DNA of 64,000 nt from Roseicella sp. DB1501 (GCF_013112485.1 NZ_JABFHG010000002.1:186001-250000); one strand, 5' to 3'. Counted from the first letter of the stretch, positions 35,620 through 47,254 are shown. Notes: generated by a model from the letters alone, not told the origin. Program-made: numbers and translations.

Positions 35620-36414
35620 TCAGCCGGCGTTCGCCACCGCGCGCTTGGCCATGACAGTGACGAGGTGCGCGCGGTACTCGGCGCTGCCATGGATGTCGCC
35701 GTTCAGCTCGTCCGGGGCCTGCTTGATGCCGGCCACCGCATCCGCCGACCAGTTGGCCGCGAGCGCCTTCTCCATCTCCGCCTGGCGGAAGACGCCGGGG
35801 CCGGCGCCGTTGACGACGACGCGCACGCCGGACTTCGTCTTGGCGACGAAGACGCCGGCCATGACGTAGCGGCTGGCCGGGTTGCGCATCTTGGCGTAGC
35901 CAGCCTTCTCGGGAATCGGGAACTCGATCGCCACCAGCAGCTCGCCCGGCTCCAGCGCCGTGGTGAACATGCCCTGGAAGAAGTCATCGGCGGCGATGCG
36001 GCGCTTGTCGGTGACGACCGTCGCATCGAGGCCGAGCACCGCCGCCGGGTAGTCCGCCGCCGGGTCGTTGTTCGAGACGCTGCCGCCGATGGTGCCGCGG
36101 TTGCGCACCTGGGTGTCGCCGATGGTGGAGGCCATCTGGGCGAGCGCCGGGATCGCCGCCTGCACCTCGGGGCTGTTCGCCACCTCGCCATGCTTGGCGA
36201 GCGCGCCGATGACGAGCTTGTCGCCCTCGCGCCGGATGCCCTTCAGCTCGGCGATGCCGGAGAGGTCGACCACCGCGGTCGGCTTGTTGAGCCGGTGCTT
36301 CAGCGCCGGCAGCAGGGTCTGGCCGCCGGAGATCGGCCGCGCATCCGGATCGGCCGAGAGGATCTTGACGGCATCCGCGACGGTGGTCGGCTTGTGATAG
36401 GCGAAATCATACAT
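35620..36414 (-). CDS. molybdenum hydroxylase FAD-binding subunit (CoxM-like)
   Basis: The 264-residue subunit passes electrons from the iron-sulfur subunit to FAD and on to an acceptor. FAD contacts are visible in ARPISGGQTLLPALKHRL (near 28-45) and TIGGSVSNNDPAADYPA (near 100-116). It starts MYDFAYHKPTTVADAV as is usual for this family. AGGAGG is 10-11 bases before ATG 36414. It is the last of three subunit genes (2Fe-2S, Mo, FAD). Confidence 0.9.
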   Translation of the reverse strand: MYDFAYHKPTTVADAVKILSADPDARPISGGQTLLPALKHRLNKPTAVVDLSGIAELKGIRREGDKLVIGALAKHGEVANSPEVQAAIPALAQMASTIGDTQVRNRGTIGGSVSNNDPAADYPAAVLGLDATVVTDKRRIAADDFFQGMFTTALEPGELLVAIEFPIPEKAGYAKMRNPASRYVMAGVFVAKTKSGVRVVVNGAGPGVFRQAEMEKALAANWSADAVAGIKQAPDELNGDIHGSAEYRAHLVTVMAKRAVANAG

Positions 36415-36509
36415 GGGAAAGGCTCCTCCTCGCACGGGCCGCTCGGTCTGCACCTCCGGGAGGCCGGCGCGCTGCCGCGCCTCCCTCCGGCGACCGGTCG
36501 GCCGATCTC

Positions 36510-38894
36510 CTACTCCGCCGCCAGCCTTTGGCCGGCATGGATGATGCCCCAGATCTTGGCCGGCGTCGCCGGCATCTCGATATGGCGGACGCCGAAGTCC
36601 CGCAGCGCATCGACCACGGCATTGATGACCGCGGGCGGCGAGCCGATGGCCCCCACCTCGCCGCAGCCCTTCACCCCGAGCGGGTTGTGGGTGCAGAGCG
36701 TGGTGTGGGTGGCGACGCTGACCGGCGGCAGGTCGTTCGCCCGCGGCATCTGATAGTCCATGAAGCTGGCCGAGAGGAGCTGCCCGCTCTCGTCATAGAC
36801 CGCGGTCTCGAGCAGCGCCTGGCCGATGCCCTGGGCGACGCCGCCCTGCACCTGGCCCTCGACGATCATCGGGTTGATGACCCGGCCGACATCGTCGACG
36901 GCGGTGAAGTTCACCACCTCCACCTGGCAGGTATCGGGATCGATCTCGACCTCGCAGATATGGCAGCCGCCGGGATAGGTGAAGTTCTTCGGGTCGTAGA
37001 AGGCGGTCTCGTCGAGGCCCGGCTCGATCTCCTCGATCGGGTAGTTGTGCGGCACATAGGCGGTCAGGCAGATCTCGCCCCAGCTTTTCGTCTTGTCGGT
37101 GCCGGCGACGCGGAAGGTACCGCGGTCGAATTCGACATCCTCGACCGAGGCCTCCATCAGATGCGCCGCGATGCGCCGCGCCTTGGCGACGATCTTGTCC
37201 ATCGCCTTCACCATGGCGCTGCCGCCGACGGCGAGGCTGCGGGAGCCGTAGGTTCCCATGCCGAAGGGGATCTTCGCCGTGTCGCCATGCACGATGTCGA
37301 CCTGCGCCAGCGGCACGCCGAGCCGGTCCGTCACCAGCTGCGCCAGCGTCGTCTCGTGCCCCTGGCCATGGCTGTGGGTGCCGGTCAGCACCGTGACGCT
37401 GCCGGTCGGATGCACCCGGATCGTGCCCACCTCGTAGAGCCCGGCCCGGGCGCCGAGGGCGCCGACCACGGCCGAGGGGGCGATGCCGCAGGCCTCCAGA
37501 TAGGTGGAGATGCCGATGCCGCGCAGCTTGCCGCGGGCCTTGGCCTCGGCGCGGCGGGCCTCGAAGCCGTCCCAGCCGCTGACCTTCAGCGCCTCCTGCA
37601 GCGTCGCCTCGTAGTCGCCGCTGTCATATTGCAGCGCGACCGGCGTCTGGTAGGGGAAGGCATCCGCCGGGATGAAGTTGCGCCGGCGGATCTCGATGCG
37701 GTCCATGCCCATCTCGCGCGCCGCGACATCGACCAGGCGCTCGAGCAGGAAGGTCGCCTCCGGCCGGCCGGCGCCGCGATAGGCATCGACCGGCACGGTG
37801 TTGGTGAAGACCGCCTTCACCTCGGCATAGACGGTCGGCGTGGTGTACACGCCGGCCAGCAGCGTCGCGTAGAGATAGGTCGGCACGCTGGTTGAGAAGG
37901 TCGAGAGATAGGCGCCCATATTGGCGAGCGTCTGCACGTGCAGCGCCAGAAACCGCCCCTCGGCATCAAGAGCGAGCCGCGCCTTCGTCACATGGTCGCG
38001 GCCATGCGCGTCGGTGACGAAGCTCTCGGTGCGGTCGGCGGTCCATTTCACCGGCCGGGCGATCTTGCCGGCCGCCCAGGTGACGATCGCCTCCTCGGCA
38101 TAGTGGAAGATCTTGCTGCCGAAGCCGCCGCCGACATCGGGCGCCACCACCCGCAGCTTGTGCTCGGGCAGCTGCAGGACGAAGGCGCCCATCAGCAGCC
38201 GGATGACATGCGGATTCTGGCTGGTGGTGTAGAGTGTGTAGTCGCCCGTCGTCGGGTCGAAGTCGCCGATCGCCGCGCGCGGCTCCATGGCGTTCGGCAC
38301 CAGGCGGTTGTTGACCAGCTCGAACTCGACGACCTTGTGCGCGCCCTGGAAGGCGGCGGCGTTCACCGCCGGGTCGCCGATATGCCAGTCGTAGCAGACA
38401 TTGCCGGCGACGCCCTCATGCACGGCCGGCGCCCCGGGGGCGAGCGCCGCCTCCATGGTGGCGACGGCCGGCAGGACCTCGTACTCGACCTCGATCGCCT
38501 CCGCCGCGTCGCGCGCCGCCGCCCGCGTCGTGGCGATCACCGCCGCGACGGCATCACCGACGAAGCGCACCTTGCCCTGGGCGAGCACCGGATGCGGCGG
38601 CTCGGCCATGGGCGAGCCATCCTTGTTGTGGATCTGCCAGCCGCAGGGCAGCCCGCCGATCCCCTGCATGTCGGCGCCGGTGAAGATCGCCACGACGCCG
38701 GGCATCGCCTTCGCCGCGGTGGTGTCGATCCCCTTGATCGCGGCATGCGCATGCGGGCTGCGGAGGATATGGGCGTAGGTCTGGCCGGGACGGTTGATGT
38801 CGTCCGTGTACTGGCCGCGGCCGGAGAGGAAGCGCAGATCCTCCTTGCGCTTCACGCTCGCCCCGATGCCCTCGAAGGGTGTCACCACATTCAT
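36510..38894 (-). CDS. molybdenum hydroxylase large subunit, CO dehydrogenase form II type
   Basis: The 794-residue catalytic subunit binds the molybdopterin cytosine dinucleotide cofactor. It has [19 protein letters not shown] at the start, [17 protein letters not shown], and the active-site loop AYRGAGRPE at 371-379. True (form I) CoxL has AYRCSFR here, so the Cys that binds copper is absent and CO oxidation is unlikely. The substrate is probably another small molecule hydroxylated next to nitrogen or a carbonyl. The catalytic Glu lies in [19 protein letters not shown] near the end. GGGAGG seven bases before ATG 38894 fixes the start. Confidence 0.9.
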   Translation of the reverse strand: MNVVTPFEGIGASVKRKEDLRFLSGRGQYTDDINRPGQTYAHILRSPHAHAAIKGIDTTAAKAMPGVVAIFTGADMQGIGGLPCGWQIHNKDGSPMAEPPHPVLAQGKVRFVGDAVAAVIATTRAAARDAAEAIEVEYEVLPAVATMEAALAPGAPAVHEGVAGNVCYDWHIGDPAVNAAAFQGAHKVVEFELVNNRLVPNAMEPRAAIGDFDPTTGDYTLYTTSQNPHVIRLLMGAFVLQLPEHKLRVVAPDVGGGFGSKIFHYAEEAIVTWAAGKIARPVKWTADRTESFVTDAHGRDHVTKARLALDAEGRFLALHVQTLANMGAYLSTFSTSVPTYLYATLLAGVYTTPTVYAEVKAVFTNTVPVDAYRGAGRPEATFLLERLVDVAAREMGMDRIEIRRRNFIPADAFPYQTPVALQYDSGDYEATLQEALKVSGWDGFEARRAEAKARGKLRGIGISTYLEACGIAPSAVVGALGARAGLYEVGTIRVHPTGSVTVLTGTHSHGQGHETTLAQLVTDRLGVPLAQVDIVHGDTAKIPFGMGTYGSRSLAVGGSAMVKAMDKIVAKARRIAAHLMEASVEDVEFDRGTFRVAGTDKTKSWGEICLTAYVPHNYPIEEIEPGLDETAFYDPKNFTYPGGCHICEVEIDPDTCQVEVVNFTAVDDVGRVINPMIVEGQVQGGVAQGIGQALLETAVYDESGQLLSASFMDYQMPRANDLPPVSVATHTTLCTHNPLGVKGCGEVGAIGSPPAVINAVVDALRDFGVRHIEMPATPAKIWGIIHAGQRLAAE

Positions 38895-39011
38895 CGCCAC
38901 GCCTCCCAACGCAGCAGGATCGCCTCGCCGCGCGGGTCGCGCCCGCGCGGTCGGACAGTCCCGTCAATCACCCTGCGGCACAGCCCGGCGCCCCGTGGCG
39001 CGCCAGGCGGC

Positions 39012-39515
<504 letters not shown>

Positions 39516-39637
39516 CCCGCGTCTCCCCCGGTTCCGGCGGCCGCACGGCCGCGTATCGTCTCAAAGGTTGCCCCGCCCCGGGCTTCCGTCAAGCGGCGGC
39601 GAGGCGGTCAGCCCAGCGGTGGTCAAGCCGGCGCCGG

Positions 39638-39955
39638 TCAAGCCGGCGGTCTGGGCCCGACTGGCGGCGGCGCCTCGATCAGCCGCTTGCGCCCGCGGGT
39701 CAGGATGAGCAGGAGGCCGAGCACCAGGGTACCGAGCGGCCACAGCACCCAGAGAGTGCCGAGCGCCATGGCGCCGAACATGCCGGCCCCCATGGCCACT
39801 TCCGGATCGGCCCGCGACAGGAAGGGCCCGACCGCGGCGCAGGTGCCGAGGCTGCCAAGCAGCATCAGCGCCTGGAAGGTCCAGAAGGTCCCTCGCACCG
39901 CCCGGCCGACCCGGCCGCGCCGCTCGCGGACCTCCAGCAGCACCCGCTCGGCCAT
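39638..39955 (-). CDS. small membrane protein of unknown function
   Basis: The 105-residue protein has a basic N-terminus and three hydrophobic segments (about 22-45, 53-70, 68-88), and ends in a Pro-rich tail. No family is recognised. It follows the peptide transporter ATPase gene by 14 bases in the same direction, so it may be the last gene of that operon. Confidence 0.6.
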   Translation of the reverse strand: MAERVLLEVRERRGRVGRAVRGTFWTFQALMLLGSLGTCAAVGPFLSRADPEVAMGAGMFGAMALGTLWVLWPLGTLVLGLLLILTRGRKRLIEAPPPVGPRPPA

Positions 39956-39969
39956 GGCGGGGCCGGCGC

Positions 39970-41010
39970 TCAGGCCGCGACCAGCGCCGCGCCCTTGGCC
40001 GCGGCCAGCGGGTTCTCCGCCACCGGCCGGTCATGCAGGTGGCAGGCCGCGACATGGCCGGCATCGAGGGCCGTCGCCACATGGTTCAGCCGCGGCTCCT
40101 CCACCCGGCAGCGGTCGAAGGCATAGGGGCAACGGGTGTGGAAGCGGCAGCCCTTGGGCGGGTTGATCGGGCTCGGCACGTCGCCGGTCAGGATGATCCG
40201 CTCCCGCGCCTTGCCGGGCATCGGCACTGGCACGGCGGAGAGCAGCGCCTCGGTATAGGGGTGCTTCGGCGCGGCGAAGAGGCTGCGCTTCGGCGCCACC
40301 TCCACGATCTTGCCGAGATACATGACGGCGACCCGGTGCGTCATGTGCTCGACGATGGCGAGGTCGTGCGAGATGAAGAGCAGCGCCAGGCCCAGTTCCT
40401 GCTGCAGGTCCTGCAGCAGGTTGATGATCTGCGCCTTGACCGAGACGTCGAGCGCCGAGACCGCCTCGTCGCAGACGATGAGGTCGGGCTCCGCCGCCAG
40501 CGCCCGGGCGATGCCGATGCGCTGGCGCTGGCCGCCGCTGAACTCGTGCGGCCAGCGGTTCACCGCGTCGCGCGGCAGGCGGACCTTGTCCATCAGGGCG
40601 GCGATGCGGGCCTCCATGTCCTTCGAGCCCTTCGCCAGGCCGAAATTGCGGATCGGCTCCGCCAGGATGTCCCGCACCCGCATCCGCGGGTTGAGCGAGG
40701 AGAAGGGGTCCTGGAAGACCACCTGGATGCGGCGGCGCACCGCCCGCAGCGCGCTGGTCGAGAGGTCGTCGATCCGCTTGCCGTCCAGCACCACCTGCCC
40801 GGCGGTGATGTCGAAGAGGCGCAGCACCGCCTTGCCGACGGTCGACTTGCCGCAGCCGCTCTCGCCGACGAGCGAGAGGGTCTCGCCACGGGCGATCTGG
40901 AAGGAGACGCCATCCACCGCGTAGACATAGCCGGTGGTGCCGCCGAGCAGCCCGCCCTTCAGCGGGTAATGCTTCTTGAGGTCGGTAACGTCGAGAAGGG
41001 CTGCGCTCAT
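39970..41010 (-). CDS. peptide ABC transporter ATP-binding protein (DppF/OppF type)
   Basis: The 346-residue ATPase has Walker [11 protein letters not shown]-loop, signature [15 protein letters not shown] and Walker [13 protein letters not shown]. The C-terminal oligopeptide-transporter domain carries the Cys-rich motif [14 protein letters not shown], which in this family can hold an iron-sulfur cluster. It pairs with the DppD-type ATPase, whose stop its ATG overlaps by 4 bases. Confidence 0.94.
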   Translation of the reverse strand: MSAALLDVTDLKKHYPLKGGLLGGTTGYVYAVDGVSFQIARGETLSLVGESGCGKSTVGKAVLRLFDITAGQVVLDGKRIDDLSTSALRAVRRRIQVVFQDPFSSLNPRMRVRDILAEPIRNFGLAKGSKDMEARIAALMDKVRLPRDAVNRWPHEFSGGQRQRIGIARALAAEPDLIVCDEAVSALDVSVKAQIINLLQDLQQELGLALLFISHDLAIVEHMTHRVAVMYLGKIVEVAPKRSLFAAPKHPYTEALLSAVPVPMPGKARERIILTGDVPSPINPPKGCRFHTRCPYAFDRCRVEEPRLNHVATALDAGHVAACHLHDRPVAENPLAAAKGAALVAA

Positions 41011-41999
41011 GCCGCGAGAGCCTCGTCTTTCTGGGCGTAGTGGCAGGCGGCGACGTGGCCGGGCGCCTTCTCCTCGAGGGCAGGCGCCACCTTGCGGCAG
41101 AGATCGGTCACCTGCGGGCAGCGGCTGGCGAAGACGCAGCCCGGGATCTTCTGCTTGAGGCTCGGCACCAGGCCGGGAATCTCGGCCAGCCGGCCCTCAT
41201 CGCCGTGCAGGGAGGAGCCGAGCTTCGGCATCGAGCCGAGCAGGCCCTGGGTATAGGGATGCTTCGGGTGGTTGAAGAGCGGGCCGACCGCCGCCTCCTC
41301 CACCTTGCGCCCGGCATACATGACGATGACGCGCTCGGCGACCTCGGCGACCACGCCGAGATCATGGGTGATGAGCACGATCGCCGCGCCGACTCGCCGC
41401 TTCAGGTCGCGCATCAGCTCGAGGATCTGCGCCTGGATGGTGACGTCCAGCGCCGTGGTCGGCTCGTCGGCGATCAGCAGCTTCGGATTGCAGGCCAGCG
41501 CGATGGCGATCATCACCCGCTGCCGCATGCCGCCCGAGAGCTGGTGCGGATATTCCCGCACCCGCCGCCGCGGCTCGGGGATGCCGACGAGCGTCAGCAT
41601 CTCCACCGCCTTCTCCTCCGCCTGCCGGGCCGAGAGGCCCTGGTGCAGGCGCAGCGTCTCGCCGATCTGCCGCCCGACGGTGAGCACCGGGTTCAGGCTC
41701 GTCATCGGCTCCTGGAAGATCATGCTGATCTCGTTGCCGCGGATGGCGCGCATCTCGCGGTCCGAGAGCGTCAGCAGATCGCGGCCCTGGAAGCGGATGG
41801 CGCCGGCGATCTTGCCCGGTGGCTCGGGGATGAGCCGCAGGATCGACATGGAGGTGACCGACTTGCCGCAGCCGCTCTCGCCGACGATCGCCACCGTCTC
41901 GCCGGCATTGACGTGGAAGGTCACGCCGTCCACGGCGCGGTTGATCCCATCCGGCGTGCGGAAATGGGTCTGCAGGTTCTCGACTTCGAGGAGCGCCAT
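41007..41999 (-). CDS. peptide ABC transporter ATP-binding protein (DppD/OppD type)
   Basis: The 330-residue ATPase has Walker A GESGCGKS, signature [16 protein letters not shown] and Walker [13 protein letters not shown]. The C-terminal [17 protein letters not shown] region is typical of OppD/DppD. It begins 3 bases after the permease DppC-type gene. Together with the next ATPase it powers the permease pair encoded upstream. Confidence 0.94.
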   Translation of the reverse strand: MALLEVENLQTHFRTPDGINRAVDGVTFHVNAGETVAIVGESGCGKSVTSMSILRLIPEPPGKIAGAIRFQGRDLLTLSDREMRAIRGNEISMIFQEPMTSLNPVLTVGRQIGETLRLHQGLSARQAEEKAVEMLTLVGIPEPRRRVREYPHQLSGGMRQRVMIAIALACNPKLLIADEPTTALDVTIQAQILELMRDLKRRVGAAIVLITHDLGVVAEVAERVIVMYAGRKVEEAAVGPLFNHPKHPYTQGLLGSMPKLGSSLHGDEGRLAEIPGLVPSLKQKIPGCVFASRCPQVTDLCRKVAPALEEKAPGHVAACHYAQKDEALAA

Positions 42000-42002
42000 G
42001 GA

Positions 42003-42935
42003 TCAGAGCCTCTTCGCCATGCGCGGGTCGAGCGCATCGCGCAGGCCATCGCCGAGGAGATTCACGGCGAGGACGGTGATGGAGAGGAAGACGGCGGGGA
42101 AGAAGACGATGTAGGGCTTGACCTGCCAGAGCGCCCGGCCCTCGGCCATGATGTTGCCCCAGGAAGGGATGATCGGCGGCGTGCCGGCGCCGATGAAGGA
42201 GAGGATGGCCTCGGTGATCATCGCCGCGGCGCAGATATAGGTCGCCTGCACGGTGATCGGCGCCAGGGTGTTCGGCAGGATGTGGCGCAGGATGATGGCG
42301 GGCGTCCGGGTACCGGCCGCGACCGCCGCCTCGACATAGGGCTGCTCGCGCAGCGAGAGCACGACGCCGCGCACCAGGCGCGAGACGCGCGGGATCTCGG
42401 CGATGGTGATGGCGATGATGACGTTCTGCACCGAGCCGCGGGTCAGCGCCATGAGGGCGATGGCCAGCAGGATCGGCGGGATCGACATCAGCCCGTCCAT
42501 CACCCGCATGATGACGCTGTCGAGCAGGCGGACATAGCCCGAGACCATGCCGATCGTGAGGCCGACGACGGAGGACAGGATCGCCACCGAGAAGCCGACG
42601 ATGAGCGAGACCCGCGCCCCGTAGAGCACGCGGGAATAGACGTCCCGGCCCAGCATGTCGGTGCCGAACCAGTAGAGCGCGGATGGCTCGCGCGTCCGCT
42701 TCGCCGGCGCCAGCGCCGTCGGGTCGACCGTGCCGAGCAGCGGGGCGAAGATGGCGACCAGCACCATCAGCAGCAGCAGCCCGGCGCCGAAGGCCATGGT
42801 GGGGTTGCGCCGGAGGAAGCCGATGAAGCCCTTCCTCGGCTTCACCGGCGGCAGCACGTCCGGCAGCGGGGCGGCGGCGGCGACGCCCGGCGGCGTCGCG
42901 GCGTCGAGGGGGGAGAGGACGCTCGCGGAGGCCAT
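42003..42935 (-). CDS. peptide ABC transporter permease (DppC type)
   Basis: The 310-residue inner-membrane protein has the N-terminal membrane segment ([20 protein letters not shown]), the DppC-typical [19 protein letters not shown], and the EAA loop [21 protein letters not shown]. Its ATG shares a base with the DppB stop. The first 40 residues are a Pro-rich cytoplasmic extension. Confidence 0.94.
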   Translation of the reverse strand: MASASVLSPLDAATPPGVAAAAPLPDVLPPVKPRKGFIGFLRRNPTMAFGAGLLLLMVLVAIFAPLLGTVDPTALAPAKRTREPSALYWFGTDMLGRDVYSRVLYGARVSLIVGFSVAILSSVVGLTIGMVSGYVRLLDSVIMRVMDGLMSIPPILLAIALMALTRGSVQNVIIAITIAEIPRVSRLVRGVVLSLREQPYVEAAVAAGTRTPAIILRHILPNTLAPITVQATYICAAAMITEAILSFIGAGTPPIIPSWGNIMAEGRALWQVKPYIVFFPAVFLSITVLAVNLLGDGLRDALDPRMAKRL

Positions 42936-43876
42936 CAGTAGCGGATCCTCGGATCGAAGAGAGTATAGGCGAGGTCAATCAACAGATTGACGAGCACATA
43001 GACGAAGCTGAAGAGCAGCACGACGCCCTGGATCACCGGATAGTCGCGCCGCAGGATGGCATCCACCGTGAGGCGGCCGAGGCCGGGGATGGCGAAGACA
43101 CTCTCGGTCACCACCGCGCCGCCGATGAGCAGCGCGATGCCGATGCCGATCACGGTCACGATGGGCACGGCGGCATTCTTCAGCGCGTGCAGGAACAGGA
43201 TGCTGCTCTGCCCGGCGCCCTTGGCGCGCGCGGTGCGGATGTAGTCCTGCTGCAGCACCTCGAGCATGGTGGCCCGGGTGATGCGGGCGATCAGCGCGAT
43301 GTAGACGCCGCCCAGCGCGATCGCCGGCAGCACCAGGTTCTCGAGCCAGGGCAGCACGCCGTTGCTGAGCGAGGTGTAGCCCTGCACCGGCAGCCAATCG
43401 AGCTCGAGCGCGAAGACATAGGCGAGCAGGTAGCCGACGACGAAGACCGGCACCGAGAAGCCGAGCACCGCGAAGCCCATCACCGCGCGGTCGATCAGCG
43501 TGCCCTGCTTCCAGGCCGCGACCACGCCCATGGGAACGGCGATGAGGATGGCGAGCACCAGCGTCAGCGCCATCAGCGACAGGGTCGGCTCGATCCGCTG
43601 CGCGATCATGGTGGTGACCGGCAGGTTGGTGAAGATCGAGGTCCCCATATCGCCGTGCAGGATCGCCCAGAGCCAGGTGCCGAAGCGCACCAGATAAGGC
43701 CTGTCGAGGCCGAGCGAGGCGCGGATGCGCTCGACATCCTGCGGCGTCGCCTGGTCGCCGGCGATCACCGCCGCCGGGTCACCGGGCGAGATGTAGAGCA
43801 GGGAGAAGACGAAGAGCGCGACCAGCGCCATCACCGGGATGGTCTGCAGGACGCGCCGGATGACATAAGCGAACAT
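42935..43876 (-). CDS. peptide ABC transporter permease (DppB type)
   Basis: The 313-residue membrane protein begins MFAYVIRRVLQTIPVMALVAL, as DppB proteins do, with the ISPGDPAAVIAGDQATPQDV periplasmic segment. The EAA-like loop is DYIRTARAKGAGQSSILFLH. It follows binding protein 1 by 18 bases. It is the only permease pair for the six upstream binding-protein genes in the window. Confidence 0.95.
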   Translation of the reverse strand: MFAYVIRRVLQTIPVMALVALFVFSLLYISPGDPAAVIAGDQATPQDVERIRASLGLDRPYLVRFGTWLWAILHGDMGTSIFTNLPVTTMIAQRIEPTLSLMALTLVLAILIAVPMGVVAAWKQGTLIDRAVMGFAVLGFSVPVFVVGYLLAYVFALELDWLPVQGYTSLSNGVLPWLENLVLPAIALGGVYIALIARITRATMLEVLQQDYIRTARAKGAGQSSILFLHALKNAAVPIVTVIGIGIALLIGGAVVTESVFAIPGLGRLTVDAILRRDYPVIQGVVLLFSFVYVLVNLLIDLAYTLFDPRIRY

Positions 43877-43894
43877 GATGCGGTGTCCCGGCGG

Positions 43895-45496
43895 TCAGGA
43901 TTTGGTCACGCCCCAGAAGATGGGCAACGGCCCCTTCTGGATGCCGGAGATGTTGGAGCGCCAGGCCTGATAGGTGAGGAAGAAGCCGGTCGGCGCGTAG
44001 ACGACGTTCTCGATCGCCGCCTTGTTCAGGCGCCGGATCGCCGCCTTCTCGGTCTCGAGGTCGGGGGCGTCGAACCAGTTCGCCACCTCGGTCTCCACTT
44101 CCGGCACCTTCGGCCAGCCGAACCAGGCGCCGTCGCCATTGGCGCGGATGGCGATGTAGACAGCCGGGTTGATGCAGTCGGCGCCGGCATGCCAGGAGTG
44201 GAACATGCTCCAGCCGCCCTGCCCCACCGGATTCTTCATGGCGCGGCGCTGGCCGGTGGTGCCCCAGTCGGTGGCGACGAAGTCGACGTTGAAGCCGATC
44301 CGCTTCAGCAGGTCGGCCGTCACGTCGCCCTGTGACTTGGTGATCGGCTGGTCCTGCGCGACGATGCAGGGCACCGGCTCGCCCTTGTAGCCGCTCTCGG
44401 CCAGCAGGCGCTTGGCGAGGTCGAGGTTGCGCGGCCCCTTCAGGACGTCGCCGCCCTCCTCGGTGTAGAGCGGCGTGCCCGGCGTGAAATAGCCCGGCAG
44501 CGGCTTCCACAGCTTGTCGTCGTCGCCGACCAGCGCCCGCATGTAGTCTTCCTGTGACAGGGCGACCATCACCGCCTGCCGCGCCTTCAGCGAGTTGAAG
44601 GGCGTGGTCAGGTGGTTCATACGGAAGGTGCCGACATTGCCGAGCGGGTCGGCGATGTCGGCGCGGATGTTGCGGTTGCGCCGAAGCGTAGGCACCAGAT
44701 CGGTGATGGGGTTCTCCCACCAGTCGATCTCGCCGTTCTGCAGCGCGGCGGCGGCTGTCGCCGGGTCTGGCATGACGATCCATTCGACGCGGTCGATGTT
44801 GATCACCTTGCCGCCGGCGAGCCAGCTCGGCTTCTCCTGCCGCGGCTGGTAGTCGGCGAATTTCTCGAACACCGCCTTGGCGCCCGGCACCCATTCGTTG
44901 CGCAGGAAGCGCATCGGGCCGGAGCCGACATACTCCGTGATCTGCTGGAACGGATCGGTCCTGGCGATGCGCTCCGGCATGATGAAGGCCATCGGCGTCG
45001 AGTTCTTGCCGAGCGCCATCAGCAGCTTCGGATAAGGCTTCTTCAGCACCCAGCGGAAGCTGCGGTCATCGACCGCCACCAGCTCCTGCTGCAGCGCCTT
45101 CAGCATCAGCCCCATGGAATCGCGGGCGGACCAGCGCGTCAGGCTCGCCACCACGTCGCGCGAGGTCACCGGGCTGCCATCGTGGAATTTGAGACCGGAG
45201 CGCAGCTTGAAGGTCCAGGTGAGGCCGTCCGAGGACACCTCCTCGGACTCCACCATCTGGCGTTGCGGGCGCAGCTCCTCGTCGAAGCCGTAGAGCGTGT
45301 CCCAGACCAGCGCCGCCGCGTTGCGGACGACGTATTGCGTGCCCCAGATCGGGTCGAAATTGGCCAGGTTGGCCTGCGGCACGAAGCGCAGGGTGCGCGC
45401 GGCCGCGCCCTGGGACAGCGCCGGCGCCGGCCGGCCGCCGAGCAAGGCGGCACCGCCGGCCGCAACGCCGGTCTTCAGGAAATTCCTGCGGTCCAT
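43895..45496 (-). CDS. peptide-type ABC solute-binding protein 1 (family 5)
   Basis: The 533-residue periplasmic protein starts with a twin-arginine signal (MDRRNFLKTGVAAGGAALLG). Like all members of the array, it has RFVPQANLANFDPIWGTQYV after the signal, GLKFHDGSPVTSRDVVASL, GSGPMRFLRNEWVPG and, near the end, an FDAPD motif and QAWRSNISGIQKGPLPIFWG. It is closest to the permease genes and probably the default partner. GGGAGACGACA precedes the ATG. Confidence 0.93.
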   Translation of the reverse strand: MDRRNFLKTGVAAGGAALLGGRPAPALSQGAAARTLRFVPQANLANFDPIWGTQYVVRNAAALVWDTLYGFDEELRPQRQMVESEEVSSDGLTWTFKLRSGLKFHDGSPVTSRDVVASLTRWSARDSMGLMLKALQQELVAVDDRSFRWVLKKPYPKLLMALGKNSTPMAFIMPERIARTDPFQQITEYVGSGPMRFLRNEWVPGAKAVFEKFADYQPRQEKPSWLAGGKVINIDRVEWIVMPDPATAAAALQNGEIDWWENPITDLVPTLRRNRNIRADIADPLGNVGTFRMNHLTTPFNSLKARQAVMVALSQEDYMRALVGDDDKLWKPLPGYFTPGTPLYTEEGGDVLKGPRNLDLAKRLLAESGYKGEPVPCIVAQDQPITKSQGDVTADLLKRIGFNVDFVATDWGTTGQRRAMKNPVGQGGWSMFHSWHAGADCINPAVYIAIRANGDGAWFGWPKVPEVETEVANWFDAPDLETEKAAIRRLNKAAIENVVYAPTGFFLTYQAWRSNISGIQKGPLPIFWGVTKS

Positions 45497-45676
45497 TGTC
45501 GTCTCCCAGTTCCGGCCCGGACGCGCCCGCTGCGCCCGGTTTCCAGCCAGCCTGCCTTAAGCTTAGGCAGGGCGCCAGCATCCATCGGTTGCCGCCCTGG
45601 CCCGGCGACAGCCGGCTTGCTCTCGGCTCGATGGACTTGCACGCGCCATGCCAGCAAACGCGCCGGATCGCGCCCT
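45497..45676 (-). other. 180-base spacer with a hairpin in the binding-protein array
   Basis: CCTGCCT (45551-45557) pairs with AGGCAGG (45565-45571) around TAAGCTT. In a long operon such a hairpin could end or trim part of the transcript so that gene 1 and the permease are expressed separately from genes 2-6. No T-run follows on the minus strand, and no promoter is convincing. Confidence 0.35.
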
Positions 45677-47251
45677 TCAGTCCTTCGCCACGCCCCAGAA
45701 CACCGTGGCGGGGGCGCGGAAGGCGCCCGTCACCTTGCGGTTCCAGGCGGAGGGCTGCCAATAGAAGCCGAGCGGGAGGTAGGGCAAGACCTCCATCGCC
45801 CGGCGGTTCAGCGCCTCCGCCACCTGGCGTTGCATCGCCAGGTCGGGCGCCGCGATCCAGGCGGCGCGCAGCCGCTCGATCTCCGCATCTCGCGGCCAGC
45901 CGAACCAGGCGGCATCGCCATTCGCCCGCAGGAACAGGTGGAAGACCGGCAGGCTGAGCGACTGGCCGGAGGCGGTGGTGTGGATCAGGCTCCAGCCGCC
46001 CTTCTCCACCGGCTCGCGGCTCGTCCGCCGCTGCACCAGCGTGCCCCAGTCGGTCGAGACGAGCTCGAGGTTCATCCCCATCCGCTGCAGCAGATCGGCG
46101 GTGACGAGCGAGAGGGCGTTGATCTGCGGATAGTCGCCCGGGGCGACGAGCACGACCTTCTCATTGGCATAGCCAGCCTCGCGCAGCGCCGTCCGGGCCC
46201 GGTCGAGGCTGCGCGTCTTCAGCACCTCGCTGCCGGCCCCGTTCGCCAGCGGGCTGTTGCAGGCGAAGACGCCCTCGCAGGTCTCCCAGCCGCCGGGCTC
46301 GTTGCCGGCGACGGCGCGCATGTAGTCGCGCTGGTCGATCGCCAGCGCCAGGGCGCGACGGATGCCCGGATTGTCGAAGGGCGGCTGCAGGTGGTTGAAG
46401 CGGCAGATGCCGTAGGTGCCGTCGAGCAGCCGCTGCTCCACCACCAGCTCGCGCGAGCGGCGCAGCAGCGGCAGCAGGTCGTGCAGCGGGTATTCCCAGT
46501 AATCCTGCTCGCCGGTGACCATGGCATTCGCCGCCGTCGCGGGATCGGAGATCACCGTCCATTCGACGCGGTCGAGCCGCGGCGCGCGGCCGCCGGCGAG
46601 CCCGTCCACCGGCTCCTGGCGCGGCAGGTAGCCGTCGAACCTCGCCCAGACGGCGCGCTGCCCCGGGTTCCACTCATCGGCGAGGAAGCGGAAGGGGCCG
46701 CTGCCCACCGCGTCGCGCAATTGCTGGAAGGCATCCGTCGCGGCGAGCCGCTCGGGCATGACGAAGCAGGGGAATTGCGTCTGGCCCAGCGCCATGAGGA
46801 GCAAGGGCAGCGGCTTGTGCAGGCGGAAGCGGAAGCGGCGGTCGTCGAGCGCTGTCACCTCCGCCACATCCGGCCAGAGCACCTGCATGAACGGGTCGCG
46901 CCGCGCCCAGCGCCGGATGCTGGCGACGCAGTCCCGCGCCCGCACCGGCTCGCCGTCATGGAAGCGCAGGCCCTCGCGCAGGGTGAAGGTCCAGGCGAGG
47001 CTGTCCGCCTCCACCACCCAGCCCTCGGCCATCTGCGGCCGGATCGTGCCCTGCGCGTCCTGGGCGCAGATCTGGTCGTAGACCATGAAGGCGTGGTTGC
47101 GGGTGACCACGGCGGTGGTCCAGACCGGATCGAGGCTGGTGAGGTTGGCCTGCGGCACGACGCGCAGCCTTCCCGCCCCGGGCGTCGCGGCGAGCGCGGG
47201 CGCCGCGAGGCCCAGGGCGAACGGCGTCTGCAACAGGCCGCGACGGCGCAT
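45677..47251 (-). CDS. peptide-type ABC solute-binding protein 2 (family 5)
   Basis: The 524-residue periplasmic paralogue has signal MRRRGLLQTPFALGLAAPALA. It shares RVVPQANLTSLDPVWTTAVV, GLRFHDGEPVRARDCVASI, GSGPFRFLADEWNPG and STDWGTLVQRRTSREPVEKG with the others. It ends in GAFRAPATVFWGVAKD. It follows gene 3 by 3 bases. Sequence differences from gene 1 lie in the cleft-lining middle region, so ligand preference probably differs. Confidence 0.92.
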   Translation of the reverse strand: MRRRGLLQTPFALGLAAPALAATPGAGRLRVVPQANLTSLDPVWTTAVVTRNHAFMVYDQICAQDAQGTIRPQMAEGWVVEADSLAWTFTLREGLRFHDGEPVRARDCVASIRRWARRDPFMQVLWPDVAEVTALDDRRFRFRLHKPLPLLLMALGQTQFPCFVMPERLAATDAFQQLRDAVGSGPFRFLADEWNPGQRAVWARFDGYLPRQEPVDGLAGGRAPRLDRVEWTVISDPATAANAMVTGEQDYWEYPLHDLLPLLRRSRELVVEQRLLDGTYGICRFNHLQPPFDNPGIRRALALAIDQRDYMRAVAGNEPGGWETCEGVFACNSPLANGAGSEVLKTRSLDRARTALREAGYANEKVVLVAPGDYPQINALSLVTADLLQRMGMNLELVSTDWGTLVQRRTSREPVEKGGWSLIHTTASGQSLSLPVFHLFLRANGDAAWFGWPRDAEIERLRAAWIAAPDLAMQRQVAEALNRRAMEVLPYLPLGFYWQPSAWNRKVTGAFRAPATVFWGVAKD

Positions 47252-47254
47252 GGC

